DNA from: Prostheceraeus crozeri
Lineage: Eukaryota > Platyhelminthes > Polycladida > Euryleptidae
Direction: 5' to 3'
DNA: 64,000 nt
Assembly: GCA_907163375.1 (NCBI GenBank)
Contig: CAJQUW010009024.1
Span: 5,001 to 69,000, forward strand
In this document: positions 10,341-21,141 of the stretch, piece after piece
Layout of the letters: the number at the start of each line of letters is the position of its first letter
Numbering within the stretch: the first letter of the stretch is position 1
The notes under the pieces: generated by a model
Database searches by the model: none
What the model was told of the DNA's origin: nothing
What the model saw: only the letters and a program-made list of their open reading frames with translations
Position numbers and translations under genes: made by a program

Positions 10341-12739
10341 ATATGATCTACCTTGATTGGCAGGTCTACCAAAAGGACTACATCAATTGTCCATTCGATT
10401 AGATCGAACAAAATTGTTTCATTAATTTCTTGCTGTGTCTGCATAAGTACGCTGCCCATTTACTTGTCTAATTGGTTTAGTGCCAATATCAATCGTCAAC
10501 AAATGCTTATCGGACATGAAAAATTTGCTTTTTTCTTCCCATATTACTTAATTCTTCTTCTTTTCTTACTAATGTGCTCCATTTTTCAATTTGCAATTGA
10601 ACTTCTTATTATCTGCCATTTTGTTTTTTATTCATTTCTTTATATATATATATATATTACTCACTTGAACATAATAAGTAGTAAGCTTATGAAACAAGTT
10701 GGATTTGCATATCTTACATGTGGTACTGGGTCTGAACTCAAGCTCACTTAATAAAATCGAAACTCTATACACATTAAGGATTTAATTGATGCTGAGAGTT
10801 GCTACTTTACAAACTCAACGGCCATCGAATTGCTGATTCAACAAACATTACCGCTCCAAGATTGTCATGACACGGAAGATTTGAAAAATTCTATTATTCT
10901 TTCTGTATTGCTATGAGGATCAGTCAATGCCGTGGTAATTTCTTCACAACTGCAAAATCTGCGTATCTATGAATTGGTACTGGGTCTCAATTCGAGTTCA
11001 TTTAGTGAAATGGAAACTGAATACACATTGGAGATTGCTATTCTACCTATACTTGCATTATTGCGGCCTAAAAGAGCCATTATGTGATTATTTGATCATG
11101 GTGTGTATCAATAGTGACCCATGCTAACGGTACACACTTTTAAGTTCACATTCAACAGGAAAGAAAATATCCAGGTCCAAATGGTCTCTGCTATCATAGG
11201 ACAAAAGCTATCTGCTCTGGGACAAAAGTTAGGAAAAGTCACGCACTGAATTCAAAAAGTAGGGGCCTACAACTGCGCATAAAAGAACCAATTACAAATT
11301 TCAGAACCGAGATCGCAGAATGTTCGTATACGGGTCTCATAGAAGAGAAATGAAGCCGTACTGACCAGCCCGTATGGGCCGAGGCGCAGCATCTGCGGCT
11401 GCAAAGGAAGCTAATGCTCGAATTTTTGAAGTCAAAAGTTATCCTTTCCATAATGGATTCTGTTTGTGATGTCTCACTCTCCTTCTTTTCTCTATTGCAT
11501 GTCTTGACTTAGTGATATGCAACATCATGATTGCTGTTGTTTTCTCTCGAGACTAATTTACATGCAGAACTATAGCTTCATATCTTATGACGTTTTGTAC
11601 CATAGACACCGGCTAAAATATCATTTATCATTGCACAGTTGGAAATAAAGAATGAGAATTACGACCTCTTGACGAAATGGGTTTCAACGCTGTGTCAACG
11701 CTGTGCACATGGACAATCGCTATCTGAACACATCGCAGACAAGCAGAAGTTGAGGCATGACGTGAAATACATACAATGACTATATTTCCAACTGTTTAAA
11801 ATAAGTTTGTCCTAATGACAACTTTGTTTAAATAGTTGTTAACATCAAAATGAGAATCACGCACTTGTAATTTATAGTATACTATGCCATATTACAAGAA
11901 ATATGCACATTTTTGTGAAAAAAGGCAACCTACACCACAGATCATCATAGGCCTACCTGAACTTATATTTACTGATCACCGATCATTGCTGCACATTAAT
12001 CAATCATTTTCTATGAAAGTTTATCAACTATACACAATTTCAGATGTCCCTTTCATTTAAATGCATGCGACCCGGCTATTCCCATCTTCACATGGTTTTT
12101 CTCCAATCTCTAGTAAGCAGGAAAATCCCCCATTCTTCTGCAAAAAGTATGAGTACAATCTTGATTCTAAGATGCACCTTGTTAAACAATATTTTAAAAT
12201 CGTTTAGACAATTTAAACAAAACAAACTCTCTCCCATCACATACGATTCATAGGAGAGTGAGAATATTCTTACACTAACTAGTATTTAATTTTTGTCTTT
12301 GTTGTGACCTTCAGTGATTGCAGGTGTGATCGAGGTGAGGAAGGATTGACTGCTAAATCACCAAGTGAAAATACATTCCTTTTTCTACTATCACGGCTCA
12401 TTGCCTCGACTATTAGCTTTGCGCTGTTGTTTCTGTACTTTTGTTTGATGGAAAAAATTGACATCAATACACTGACAGTTCTACACGAGGACAAATAATT
12501 TGTTTCGGGTCTAGTTATAGGCGGACTCCGAGTCCGGCCAAAATGATTGTACTCCGGGCCTCCGACTCCGCAGTTCCTGCAACAAACTGGAGTGGATGGA
12601 TCAGAGATTCGCTAATTGTGGTCCACATTTACGCAATTATGTTATAAGCCGTCATTTTAACTGTGGTCACTTGACATAATCACCACATGCTCTGTTTTTC
12701 AAAAAATAGATACTCTACACGACAGGACTTCTGGTACCA
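10341..12739. other. Unannotated stretch
   Basis: No protein family, RNA gene or convincing repeat structure recognised. It contains a short (TA)n run near 10641-10656. Around 12520-12580 there is a GACTCCG-rich patch reminiscent of the subterminal GGAGCC repeats of the hAT at 42.6-45.0 kb. The open frames present are short and show no known motif. Confidence 0.5.
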
Positions 12740-14057
12740 ATCTGATAATAAAGCGTTTATTCTTTGAAAAATGGAAATCGAAAGTTGCAAGAAAAAGTCA
12801 CATGAATACAGTCAGTAATAGTTGTCAATAAGTTGAAATGAAATTACAATGAGATAACGTGTCAAACCAAAACACTCCATTGATAGCTATCGCTTAAAGC
12901 GCTCATTAAATAGCCGGCAAGAGTACAGGAAAAATGCTCTGCTACGACGCACTGTTCGTCTTCTTGGCAAAAGAAAGCGTCCTGAGTTTGCTTGGGTGGG
13001 CAAGTGTCGATGCAATATATGGCCTGGCTTCATTATTTGCTCCAACAATCTGAGACATAAGTTATCTCTTCGGACTGATAGACTAGGCAAGCATTCATTT
13101 GAACAATCGCTGCCACACAGCAGTCTGTGAAACCGACGTTGAGCCTTCTCAAATTGATTCGACTCGGTTTTGGACAGTGACACAAACACCGATCTTATCA
13201 AAGAAAAATAAGTCAATTTTAGGGCAGAATTACTCAATGATCGACGCAAAATTCTCATAATATAGAACCGACAAGATGCTTTCTTCAGAACATAATTACA
13301 ATGAGTAGACCAAGTAGCATAACAGTTGAACCAGACACCAAGAATCGATAGTTCTGTCACATGTTCAATATTCGACAGGCAATAATCAGGAACGGTAGAC
13401 CACTTTTTGATTGTAAGAGATTTGCATTTTCGTTCATTCATTTTGAGATCCATTGACTCTGACCACATCAAGAGTCTTTCATGCTCTCTTGCTATGTGGT
13501 CATTGTTTCTGTCATTATAGAGAGGAAAGCACAAACTGATGTCATCGGCATAAATAATCAAATGACAATGAGAATAATCGATGTCGATTGTAGAGGTAGA
13601 TAGAGCGAAAAAGATAAGGACCTAAAATTGAACCTTGTGGAATGCCTGAGGTAATTGCAACTGGCTGACTACAGGTTGTTCCGATCTTCACAAACTGAGA
13701 CTGATTACTAAGATAATCATAAATCCATTTAATAAACTTGCGTGGAAAGCTAGATTGATTGAGTCGATTCAGTATATGTTGAAATTTTAGTCGATCGAAT
13801 GCCTTTGAAAAGTCGTAAGACACAATGACAGCTCCAACAGTCCTCTGATCATCAAGATAACGGGTTAGGTGGTCATGCAGTGAAAGCAGAGCACATGCTG
13901 ATGAAGATGCTAATGCTGATGGCAGCATTATCAAGGGGACAAGAAGAGCAAGGATAAGACAATCTTCAAAACATTTGGAAACTGCATGCAAATCTCGGTT
14001 CTTTAACATGGTATTAGAGCTATGCTTTTGAACTTGACTTTTATATGTTATTTTAAA
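12740..14057 (-). mobile_element. LINE-3: 5'-truncated LINE
   Basis: Minus-strand LINE with its RT from about 14000 to 12887 and a 3' end near 12740 carrying AATAAA. The 5' edge falls exactly where the duplicated block (14058) starts. It is broken into at least two frames. Confidence 0.8.
12887..13561 (-). pseudogene. LINE-3 RT, catalytic box and C-terminal part
   Basis: 224 codons opening with MIIYADDISLCF, the YADD catalytic box. LKMNERKCKSLTIKK and ELSILGVWFN are the next two palm blocks. The thumb-like region has FYIMRILRRSLSNSALKL and FEKAQRRFHRLLCG, and the C-terminus RTVRRSRAFFLYSCRLFNE is the usual LINE ending. The frame is open to its natural stop. The upstream half of the RT is in an overlapping, different frame. 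Confidence 0.85.
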
Positions 14058-14060
14058 CAA
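13542..14060 (-). pseudogene. LINE-3 RT, N-terminal half
   Basis: 172 codons: VIVSYDFSKAFDRL (first catalytic Asp), FIKWIYDYLSNQSQFV and SGIPQGSILGPYLF, i.e. RT blocks 3-4. It runs into the duplicated block at 14058, so upstream RT and endonuclease are missing. The frame shifts before the YADD box, which is found in 12887-13561. Confidence 0.8.
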
Positions 14061-15398
14061 GGTTGTTAACGATCTTGTTTTTAAACATGTTTTTGAAACT
14101 CTTGTCTTTAAAGTTCTTTTTGAATGCTTCTAGACATGACTTTAAAGTATACACCATGGATTTTAACCCTACTTGCCTCAGGTGGTCAGGACGCTTCATC
14201 TCACACCGGAACAAATGATTGTTAGAATAACGTCTCCTCTCAACTTGTTTGTTGTCTGTCTGTGAGTGGCAGCAGTTTGTTTGTAAACCCGCAGGAACCA
14301 CATGCACCTCATTTTTCAAGATTTTGGATTTTCACTTCGATTGATCAGAAATACAATGATATTTTGAATATTACGTCAACGCATAATAATGCAGGTTAGC
14401 AAAATTGACACAAGAAAGCAACACATAAAAACGCAATTACAGCTTGTTGCATTCTTCTAAATAAGATGAGGTTCCGAGCGAAGAGTGATAAACGCTTTTC
14501 CAATCTTATTGGCGCGAAATCCTTATTAGAAAAGTCAACCAATATTATATTTTCGACGCAGAAAACTCTTTCAATTTCCGGCCTAAACCGACTTAAACTA
14601 GGGGGAGCAAGCTCTAACACCGCTGACCAAATAATCTGCTTCTCTCATGTCTTCTTCTGTCGGTCATCTCACATCTCAAGGTATGGTCATCATCACTGAC
14701 TTTGATGCAAACGAATTCAATTAAATTTCAATCTAATCAGTATTATTCTTACATCACACTTCACGATGTATAGCAACGAAACTACAAACAACAGCCACCT
14801 ACTACAACATTCAACGTGAAGGTGGTCAGTTGTGCAATTTACCACCACAGGCGGTAGACAGGCCTTCTAATTTGATCTCTTTCTAATCACTTTTCGCTGT
14901 TGTGCAGAAAATGTGCTCCAAATGTCTTGTTGGCTGACAATTCTACCTGATTAAACTCGCCCCTGTCTTAATTACCGGCATTTATAGTCCGGGAGCTAGC
15001 GTGAAGTTGTGCAGGGAACGAGGTAGTACATAAAACTTTCACATAGCATAGTACACCTCTAACCTACTGCAAAACTTCGCGTCTGTCGGATCAGATCATT
15101 TGCTTTTAAGAAATAGAGAGGATAACAAAATCCTATGTATTTCCAATGATAAAATTGTGACATTTAAGGTGTTGACTTCATTTTTTCTAATTTTTGGTCA
15201 TAAAAGTTACACAAATTGGTATTTTGTTGAACTGGTTATTATAGAAATCATCTACAGATCATGATCTTTCAAATGAGTTATCATTCAGTGACAGAGGATG
15301 AAGTAAAGTGTACAAACAGACACTTTACGTTGGTGTAACTGCAAATTTTAACATAGAAATTTCAGGAAAATTGTTGATATACATTAATGAAAAGTGTC
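14058..15398. repeat. Duplicated block, copy 1
   Basis: Near-identical to 21142-22473 in the same orientation. Differences are scattered single bases and a few small gaps, for example a stretch near 14588 missing in copy 2. Both copies end in AAAGTGTC followed by (GGA)n. At 14983-15060 there is a single diverged copy of the 76-bp satellite unit of 41.8-45.4 kb. A minus-strand frame (14319-14053) is open but matches no family I know, and it is interrupted by the block edge. Confidence 0.85.
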
Positions 15399-15399
15399 A

Positions 15400-15579
15400 T
15401 GAGGAGGAGGAGGAGGAGGAGGAGGAGGAGGAGGAGGAGGAGGAGGAGGAGGAGGAGGAGGAGGAGGAGGAGGAGGAGGAGGAGGAGGAGGAGGAGGAGG
15501 AGGAGGAGGAGGAGGAGGAGGAGGAGGAGGAGGAGGAGGAGGAGGAGAGGAGGAGGAGGAGGAGGAGGAGGAGGAGGAG
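15400..15579. repeat. (GGA)n microsatellite, about 180 bp
   Basis: Almost pure GGA triplets with one interruption near 15546. Long poly-Glu, poly-Arg, poly-Pro and poly-Leu frames in it are artefacts. It separates duplicated block copy 1 from a PLE 5' fragment. Confidence 0.98.
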
Positions 15580-15799
15580 TAGGTAGTAGGAAGCGTCGAC
15601 CATAGGCTGACCGACGCATGTCGCTCGCTCTGCCCGCTGCCCAATTAACGTTGGTTGTTGAAAAATAGCGAAAGTCGGAGATCACCAATATATTCGCCCT
15701 TCTTATGGGCTTCGTCAGTGGATACAAAGTCACGAAGTGTAGTGAACGCGTCAACAAAGGCGCTTGCATTAATAGTGAACAGTCATGAAAATCTAACAT
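15580..15799 (-). mobile_element. PLE-C: 5'-end fragment of a third tandem PLE unit
   Basis: Identical or nearly so to 19587-19806, the start of PLE-A. It is cut on its left by the (GGA)n tract, at a point where the PLE itself reads GAGGAGTAGG. It shows that at least three units were once in head-to-tail array. Confidence 0.8.
15680..15724 (-). ncRNA. Hammerhead-like motif, tandem PLE copy C
   Basis: Minus strand: CTGACGA at 15718-15712 (consensus CUGANGA), a strong helix II GCCC/GGGC with a 7-nt loop, then GAAT where GAAA is expected. Helix III and the cleavage site are not clear. It is probably a decayed or structurally altered hammerhead in the PLE pseudo-LTR. Confidence 0.4.
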
Positions 15800-16139
15800 A
15801 GAACCTTATGGCCTCACATCAGGCTGAAAAAACGACGTCATCATGCACTGTCACTAAAAGGAAGCATAGATATCTATACACGTCAGTTACAGTCAAGCAG
15901 ACAAAGATGAAAACCATGGATATCTAAATAAGTCAAAGTAAAGGTCAAAGCATTAAAATGTTCGAAGGTAATATACATGTAGTATAAAGAAGTCATTATA
16001 ATAAAAAATAATCATCGTAAAAAAGAATATAAATTCTTGTCCCGTCGGTAGGATAAGCGGACGGAAATGTCAGTGACTTGGCGACAGGATTCCTGGATTA
16101 CAGCATTCAGCCTCTGCGTGCAGCTGCTGTGGAAGGTCA

Positions 16140-18152
16140 CTAAGTTGATGGTCTGGGAGTCTTTGTTGAGGCAGCGATTGAGACCATTGGTTGAAGAGTG
16201 CCGAGGGATTTGATCCACCGGTTCTCCTTGGCTAATCGGTTCTGATCACGGAAGGAACGGTCGATGGCAAAGAAGGACAAATGGGATTCATTGCAGAAGT
16301 TTGTGAAGTGTGGAACCAGAGGAGAGTTGGCGTCTCTGTGTCTGATGGCACGCAGGTGTTCACAAATGCGCTGGCGTAGGGGATTTGACGACTGGCCCAC
16401 ATACATGACATTACACCGAGAGCACTGTATCACATAGATGCAATGAGTTGAGCTGCAGTTGAGGTTAAAGAGCACTGGATGGGAACGAACGGAGTCCGCA
16501 TCCTTGAAAACATTGCATTCAAAGGCGAAACTGCACGCTCCACATCTCTGACCACCACATCTCCTGAAACCTGGGCTCCATGACGAGGCTAAGCCGGAAA
16601 TGTTGAGTACTCGTTTCCAACAAGATCGGATCGAGGAGCGTGTGACACCAAGCGAGCGCCAAATCGGGAACACTGTGTGGCAAGTTCCATCAAAGTCCTC
16701 GCGAGTAGAAGAGCGTGTGGCCCAGCGAAGGATCTGTGAGAACATAACACCTTTGTGGACGTGGATCGGATGATGGGAAGTACGAGGAAGGACTTGATGG
16801 CAGGCCGTGTCTTTAAAACCAATTCGGTGGAGGAGACGGTTGCTTGCTGATCGGTAAATCTCTAAGTCCAAAAATCGAATAGATGTCGGGTTGTGAACCA
16901 AGTCAAGCTGAATGTGAGGATCTTGAGCATTGAGATGGTTTAAAAAAGGAGACAGAGTATCGGCTCCATGATCCCAGATGGCAAGGATATCGTCTTGAAA
17001 ACGCACCCAAAGACTTGGACGAAGGTCGAAGGATGAGATTGCAGTTGTCTCCCACTCACCGAGATAGAGATTGGCGAAGGACCCACCAAACGACTTGCCC
17101 ATGGCAACGCCGGAGATTTGAAGGAAGCGCTGGTCTTCGAACATGAAATCATTCCTTTCCAAGCAAAGTCGCAGGAGTTGGAGGATTTCTTCGTCTGGTC
17201 TCCTTGGGTCAGGATGGCGTGCAAAGGCTCGGCTGATGCATTGAATCCCCTCATTGATCGGAACATTTGTATAAAGCGATCGTACATCAAACGTACATAA
17301 GAGGGAGTATTCGGACAAGGTATGGGAGCGAAGGATGGCCAGGAGGTGCTGCGTGTCTAGAAGGAAACTTTGTAGTCGTTTGGCCAGTGGGAAGAGGAAA
17401 AACTCCACTAAACGCGCGATATTACTGGAATTTGTTCGAATGTCGGCAACAATAGGCCTTCCAGGTGGCATGTTCGGGGACGACCATGTTGTCTTGTGGA
17501 CCTTTGGGAGAATGTGGAAGCGTCGCTCTCTTGATGTCAGGGGTGGAATGAGGAAATTGAGCTCCTTGTTGTTGATATATCCAGAAGCGTGGAGACTGGA
17601 CAATATTTGACAGAAAGGTTCATCTGCGTTGGGCAAACCTTCCTGAAGATGATTGTAGAAGGAGGTATCTGACAAATGGCGAAGACATTCTCGACGATAC
17701 ACCTCAGAATCCATTATGATCCATCTACCACCTTTATCTGCTGGGCGCACTGTTATGGCGTCATTGTTCGTGAGTGATAAGAGGGTATTGCACTCACTAG
17801 GTGACAAGTTTGAGCAGCTGTAACAGGAATGATTCCCGAAGAGTATTGTGCGAGCGGCGGAGAGAATACGAGCACAAAGGCTATTGATGGCAGGCGACAC
17901 AAGACCCTGTGGCGGCCATGCAGAAGACCGGATGGAACCAAAACGGCAGCGATGGGACGACGAAGAGTCATTGCGAAAGCAAGAACTGGATGACCATTGA
18001 AGTTTCCGCACAAAGTCTATGACTCCATGAAATGCTTCGATGTGATTGCAGCGAGTTGGAGTTGGAACAAACGTTACAGGCTTGTTCAGTAGAGAAAGTA
18101 GTTCAAAAGATGTAGGCAGGGAAGACGACAGGTTGCAGGTAGAATTAATCAT
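16140..18152 (-). CDS. PLE-A ORF2: reverse transcriptase with GIY-YIG endonuclease
   Basis: 670 codons. The N-terminal domain has NLSSSLPTSFELLSLLN and VTFVPTPTRCN. RT boxes: RPADKGGRWIIMD (about 136-148), GRPIVADI (231-238), CTFDVRSLYTNVP (286-298, first Asp), SGVAMGKSFGGSF (347-359), VRFQDDILAIW (383-393, with FQDD in place of YxDD) and IRFLDLEIY (425-433). The Cys linker RRCGGQRCGAC is at 530-540. GIY-YIG is at 571-600 (CIYVIQC, MYVGQSS, RICEH), with the acidic residue in KENRW. The enzyme copies element RNA at a nicked target. All RT catalytic residues are present. The last 16 residues differ from copy B, which reads further in another frame, so the extreme C-terminus is altered here. It starts 28 bp after ORF1. 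Confidence 0.88.
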   Translation of the reverse strand: MINSTCNLSSSLPTSFELLSLLNKPVTFVPTPTRCNHIEAFHGVIDFVRKLQWSSSSCFRNDSSSSHRCRFGSIRSSAWPPQGLVSPAINSLCARILSAARTILFGNHSCYSCSNLSPSECNTLLSLTNNDAITVRPADKGGRWIIMDSEVYRRECLRHLSDTSFYNHLQEGLPNADEPFCQILSSLHASGYINNKELNFLIPPLTSRERRFHILPKVHKTTWSSPNMPPGRPIVADIRTNSSNIARLVEFFLFPLAKRLQSFLLDTQHLLAILRSHTLSEYSLLCTFDVRSLYTNVPINEGIQCISRAFARHPDPRRPDEEILQLLRLCLERNDFMFEDQRFLQISGVAMGKSFGGSFANLYLGEWETTAISSFDLRPSLWVRFQDDILAIWDHGADTLSPFLNHLNAQDPHIQLDLVHNPTSIRFLDLEIYRSASNRLLHRIGFKDTACHQVLPRTSHHPIHVHKGVMFSQILRWATRSSTREDFDGTCHTVFPIWRSLGVTRSSIRSCWKRVLNISGLASSWSPGFRRCGGQRCGACSFAFECNVFKDADSVRSHPVLFNLNCSSTHCIYVIQCSRCNVMYVGQSSNPLRQRICEHLRAIRHRDANSPLVPHFTNFCNESHLSFFAIDRSFRDQNRLAKENRWIKSLGTLQPMVSIAASTKTPRPST

Positions 18153-18180
18153 TTGGGCCGTAAGCCTCCCATAACTTAGT

Positions 18181-19806
18181 TTAAATGCATGTAATCTTCT
18201 GAAAAACTTCTTGTTTGGTGTGAGGATCCCAAACGTTCATTGAAGAATAGAAAGGTGATGGAGCAGCGAGAACAATGCTGTTGGACGGATGTTTGTTCCT
18301 CACCATTGTCGTGAATTCTTGATGTGTAGCTCGTTCCGCTGGAGTGAAGTCGCTTGTGATGCCAGGTAGAAGGACAAAAAGTGTGGCGTTCGGAAAAAGT
18401 TGATGACAGCGACCTAAAAGACTCTTTAAAGTGGTGAAGTTTGTGACAACACGGTTCCCACGATCCAAAAGGCTGAGGCACACAAAAACCTTTGAGTACT
18501 GATGACTGTCGGAGAGCCCTCGGGTGTAGGATCGGAGAGCGGAAAGTCTTCCATTGGGAAGGGCGATCACTCTGCATCGATTGTCGGTGAAGGTCTGAAA
18601 GTTTCCATCTCCCAATAAAAGGATTTGCGGCTCCAACGAGGAACTTGGTGCAGCAGCCGAAGTTTCTGGAGCATGATGTGCGGCTGTAGTCGAGAAAGCG
18701 GTTGACGAGCCGGATACAGAGTCAAAAATGGGAGTTGGAGCTGTTGGACCATCATGTGTGGTGCCAATTGATGAGTCACAGTGATTGGGTGTGGAAATTA
18801 AACTGGATGCTGAAGCAACAGACAGAGATGCTGTGGCTGGCAAAGTAGAGGGAGCAGAGACGGAGATAGAAGTCGCTGTCGTTGAGGTAATAGGTCGATC
18901 AGTCACAGGTGCCGCACCTACATGTATGTGTGAGACGGCTTCAGGCGAGGTAGTCGGCAAAGCACTAGATGTGGTGGTGGAGGCTGACGCTGATGCAGCC
19001 GAGGTATCGGACGAAGCAGTTGCGTGCGAAGGCGAGTCAGAGAGCAAACGTTGGTTGGCCCTAATCAATGATAAACCCTCGTCGAGCACTGTATTGTTCA
19101 ATTTTCGCCCTAATTGCTTACGAGCCCAATGACAAGATAAAGTCAAAGATGATGTTAGGACGTTGGCAGGTAGCGGAGAAGATCGGATGATGTTCAAAGT
19201 AGACTCCATTGTGGAAATATAATGTTCTTTCAGAGAGCGAATACTCGCATTGAACCAGTTATCAGCAAGGGAAGCAGACAGTCGAGTGAAATCAGGAGAA
19301 GAGAAGGCAGGTTGCAGAAACGTTGAAAGACGATTGCGATGGCGCAATAATGAAGGTGGAGATTGCCGGTTCAGAAGAGTTTGATGATGGAGGCACTTGA
19401 TGATGCGGAAATGAGCTTTGGTAAGTTCAAAGTATACCGGCGGCACAAGTCGGGACGAAGCTGTGGGATGTACTCGAGTAGGGCTGAGGAAACGTGTAGT
19501 GGTACTACTGTCGGTTGAGGGAGTGACAACAGGAGGGCAAGGTCCAAGAATTGATTGAGCGCGGACAGGCACTGGACGGCGAGGAGTAGGTAGTAGGAAG
19601 CGTCGACCATAGGCTGACCGACGCATGTCGCTCGCTCTGCCCGCTGCCCAATTAACGTTGGTTGTTGAAAAATAGCGAAAGTCGGAGATCACCAATATAT
19701 TCGCCCTTCTTATGGGCTTCGTCAGTGGATACAAAGTCACGAAGTGTAGTGAACGCGTCAACAAAGGCGCTTGCATTAATAGTGAACAGTCATGAAAATC
19801 TAACAT
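18181..19806 (-). CDS. PLE-A ORF1: helical domain, Ser/Thr-rich linker, SGNH-like C-domain
   Basis: 541 codons. Residues 1-70 overlap the pseudo-LTR and may be untranslated; a later start is possible. Residues 124-250 form a helical domain with HFRIIKCLHH and WARKQLGRKLNNTVLDEGLS, shared with ORF1 of the PLE at 25.5-27.1 kb. Residues 255-393 are low-complexity Ser/Thr/Ala. Residues 394-541 resemble an SGNH/GDSL esterase fold: ILLLGDGNF (block I, Ser replaced), ALPNGRLSALRSY (block II-like), VFVCLSLLDRGN (block III position), FPNATLFVLLPG and VWDPHTKQEVF (block V-like, His kept). The catalytic Ser is absent, so a binding role is more likely than hydrolysis. The fold call is inference. Confidence 0.7.
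   Translation of the reverse strand: MLDFHDCSLLMQAPLLTRSLHFVTLYPLTKPIRRANILVISDFRYFSTTNVNWAAGRASDMRRSAYGRRFLLPTPRRPVPVRAQSILGPCPPVVTPSTDSSTTTRFLSPTRVHPTASSRLVPPVYFELTKAHFRIIKCLHHQTLLNRQSPPSLLRHRNRLSTFLQPAFSSPDFTRLSASLADNWFNASIRSLKEHYISTMESTLNIIRSSPLPANVLTSSLTLSCHWARKQLGRKLNNTVLDEGLSLIRANQRLLSDSPSHATASSDTSAASASASTTTSSALPTTSPEAVSHIHVGAAPVTDRPITSTTATSISVSAPSTLPATASLSVASASSLISTPNHCDSSIGTTHDGPTAPTPIFDSVSGSSTAFSTTAAHHAPETSAAAPSSSLEPQILLLGDGNFQTFTDNRCRVIALPNGRLSALRSYTRGLSDSHQYSKVFVCLSLLDRGNRVVTNFTTLKSLLGRCHQLFPNATLFVLLPGITSDFTPAERATHQEFTTMVRNKHPSNSIVLAAPSPFYSSMNVWDPHTKQEVFQKITCI
19687..19731 (-). ncRNA. Hammerhead-like motif, PLE-A 5' pseudo-LTR
   Basis: Same motif as 15680-15724, 4,007 bp away: CTGACGA at 19725-19719, helix II GCCC/GGGC, then GAAT. 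It lies inside the first 45 codons of the ORF1 frame, supporting a real ORF1 start further downstream. Confidence 0.4.
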
Positions 19807-21141
19807 AGAACCTTATGGCCTCACATCAGGCTGAAAAAACGACGTCATCATGCACTGTCACTAAAAGGAAGCATAGATATCTATACACGTCAGTTACAGT
19901 CAAGCAGACAAAGATGAAAACCATGGATATCTAAATAAGTCAAAGTAAAGGTCAAAGCATTAAAATGTTCGAAGGTAATATACATGTAGTATAAAGAAGT
20001 CATTATAATAAAAAATAATCATCGTAAAAAAGAATATAAATTCTTGTCCCGTCGGTAGGATAAGCGGACGGAAATGTCAGTGACTTGGCGACAGGATTCC
20101 TGGATTACAGCATTCAGCCTCTGCGTGCAGCTGCTGTGGAAGGTCACTAAGTTGATGGTCTGGGAGTCTTTGTTGAGGCAGCGATTGAGACCATTGGGTT
20201 GAAGAGTGCCAAGGGATTTGATCCACCGGTTCTCCTTGGCTAATCGGTTCTGATCACGGAAGGAACGGTCGATGGCAAAGAAGGACAAATGGGATTCATT
20301 GCAGAAGTTTGTGAAGTGTGGAACCAGAGGAGAGTTGGCGTCTCTGTGTCTGATGGCACGCAGGTGTTCACAAATGCGCTGGCGTAGGGATTTGACGACT
20401 GGCCCACATACATGACATTACACCGAGAGCACTGTATCACATAGATGCAATGAGTTGAGCTGCAGTTGAGGTTAAAGAGCACTGGATGGGAACGAACGGA
20501 GTCCGCATCCTTGAAAACATTGCATTCAAAGGCGAAACTGCACGCTCCACATCTCTGACCACCACATCTCCTGAAACCTGGGCTCCATGACGAGGCTAAG
20601 CCGGAAATGTTGAGTACTCGTTTCCAACAAGATCGGATCGAGGAGCGTGTGACACCAAGCGAGCGCCAAATCGGGAACACTGTGTGGCAAGTTCCATCAA
20701 AGTCCTCGCGAGTAGAAGAGCGTGTGGCCCAGCGAAGGATCTGTGAGAACATAACACCTTTGTGGACGTGGATCGGATGATGGGAAGTACGAGGAAGGAC
20801 TTGATGGCAGGCCGTGTCTTTAAAACCAATTCGGTGGAGGAGACGGTTGCTTGCTGATCGGTAAATCTCTAAGTCCAAAAATCGAATAGATGTCGGGTTG
20901 TGAACCAAGTCACGCTGAATGTGAGGATCTTGAGCATTGAGATGGTTTAAAAAAGGAGACAGAGTATCGGCTCCATGATCCCAGATGGCAAGGATATCGT
21001 CTTGAAAACGCACCCAAAGACTTGGACGAAGGTCGAAGGATGAGATTGCAGTTGTCTCCCACTCACCGAGATAGAGATTGGCGAAGGACCCACCAAACGA
21101 CTACCCCATGGCAACGCCGGAGATTTGAAGGAAGCGCTGGT
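19807..21141 (-). mobile_element. PLE-B: upstream tandem unit, 5' part missing
   Basis: 3' portion of another unit of the same PLE, near-identical to 15800-17137. It is cut at 21141, inside the RT just before the GVAMG box, exactly where duplicated block copy 2 begins. The lost part includes ORF1 and the first half of ORF2. Confidence 0.85.
20019..21100 (-). pseudogene. PLE-B ORF2 fragment (RT palm to GIY-YIG)
   Basis: Frames 21013-20240 and 20288-20019 carry MRFQDDILAIWDHG, FLDLEIY, the Cys linker and CIYVIQC/MYVGQSS, then LAKENRWIKSLGTLQPN and a basic tail ending KNLYSFLR. Compared with PLE-A it has a frame change inside GIY-YIG but a longer, probably original, C-terminus. It is truncated and non-functional. 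Confidence 0.8.

Larger units (their letters stand above)
15800..19806 (-). mobile_element. PLE-A: complete unit of a tandem two-ORF PLE (period 4,007 bp)
   Basis: Full unit reading leftwards: ORF1 19806-18181, ORF2 18152-16140, 3' UTR to about 15800. The same start sequence follows again at 15799 and the same 3' UTR precedes it at 20019-19807, so the units join directly head to tail. Tandem units with shared junction sequence (pseudo-LTRs) are a PLE hallmark. The copies are nearly identical, so the array is young. Confidence 0.85.

Noticed and set aside
14058-14319. Minus-strand open frame in the duplicated block as a gene
   Set aside because: No family match, no splice or start context, and truncated by the block edge in both copies.
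15308-15644. Long open frames of poly-Glu, poly-Arg, poly-Pro, poly-Leu and poly-Ser
   Set aside because: All are translations of the (GGA)n tract in different frames; open simply because the repeat has no stop codon.
18785-19132. Plus-strand frame rich in Val/Glu/Ala
   Set aside because: Antisense shadow of the low-complexity linker of PLE-A ORF1.
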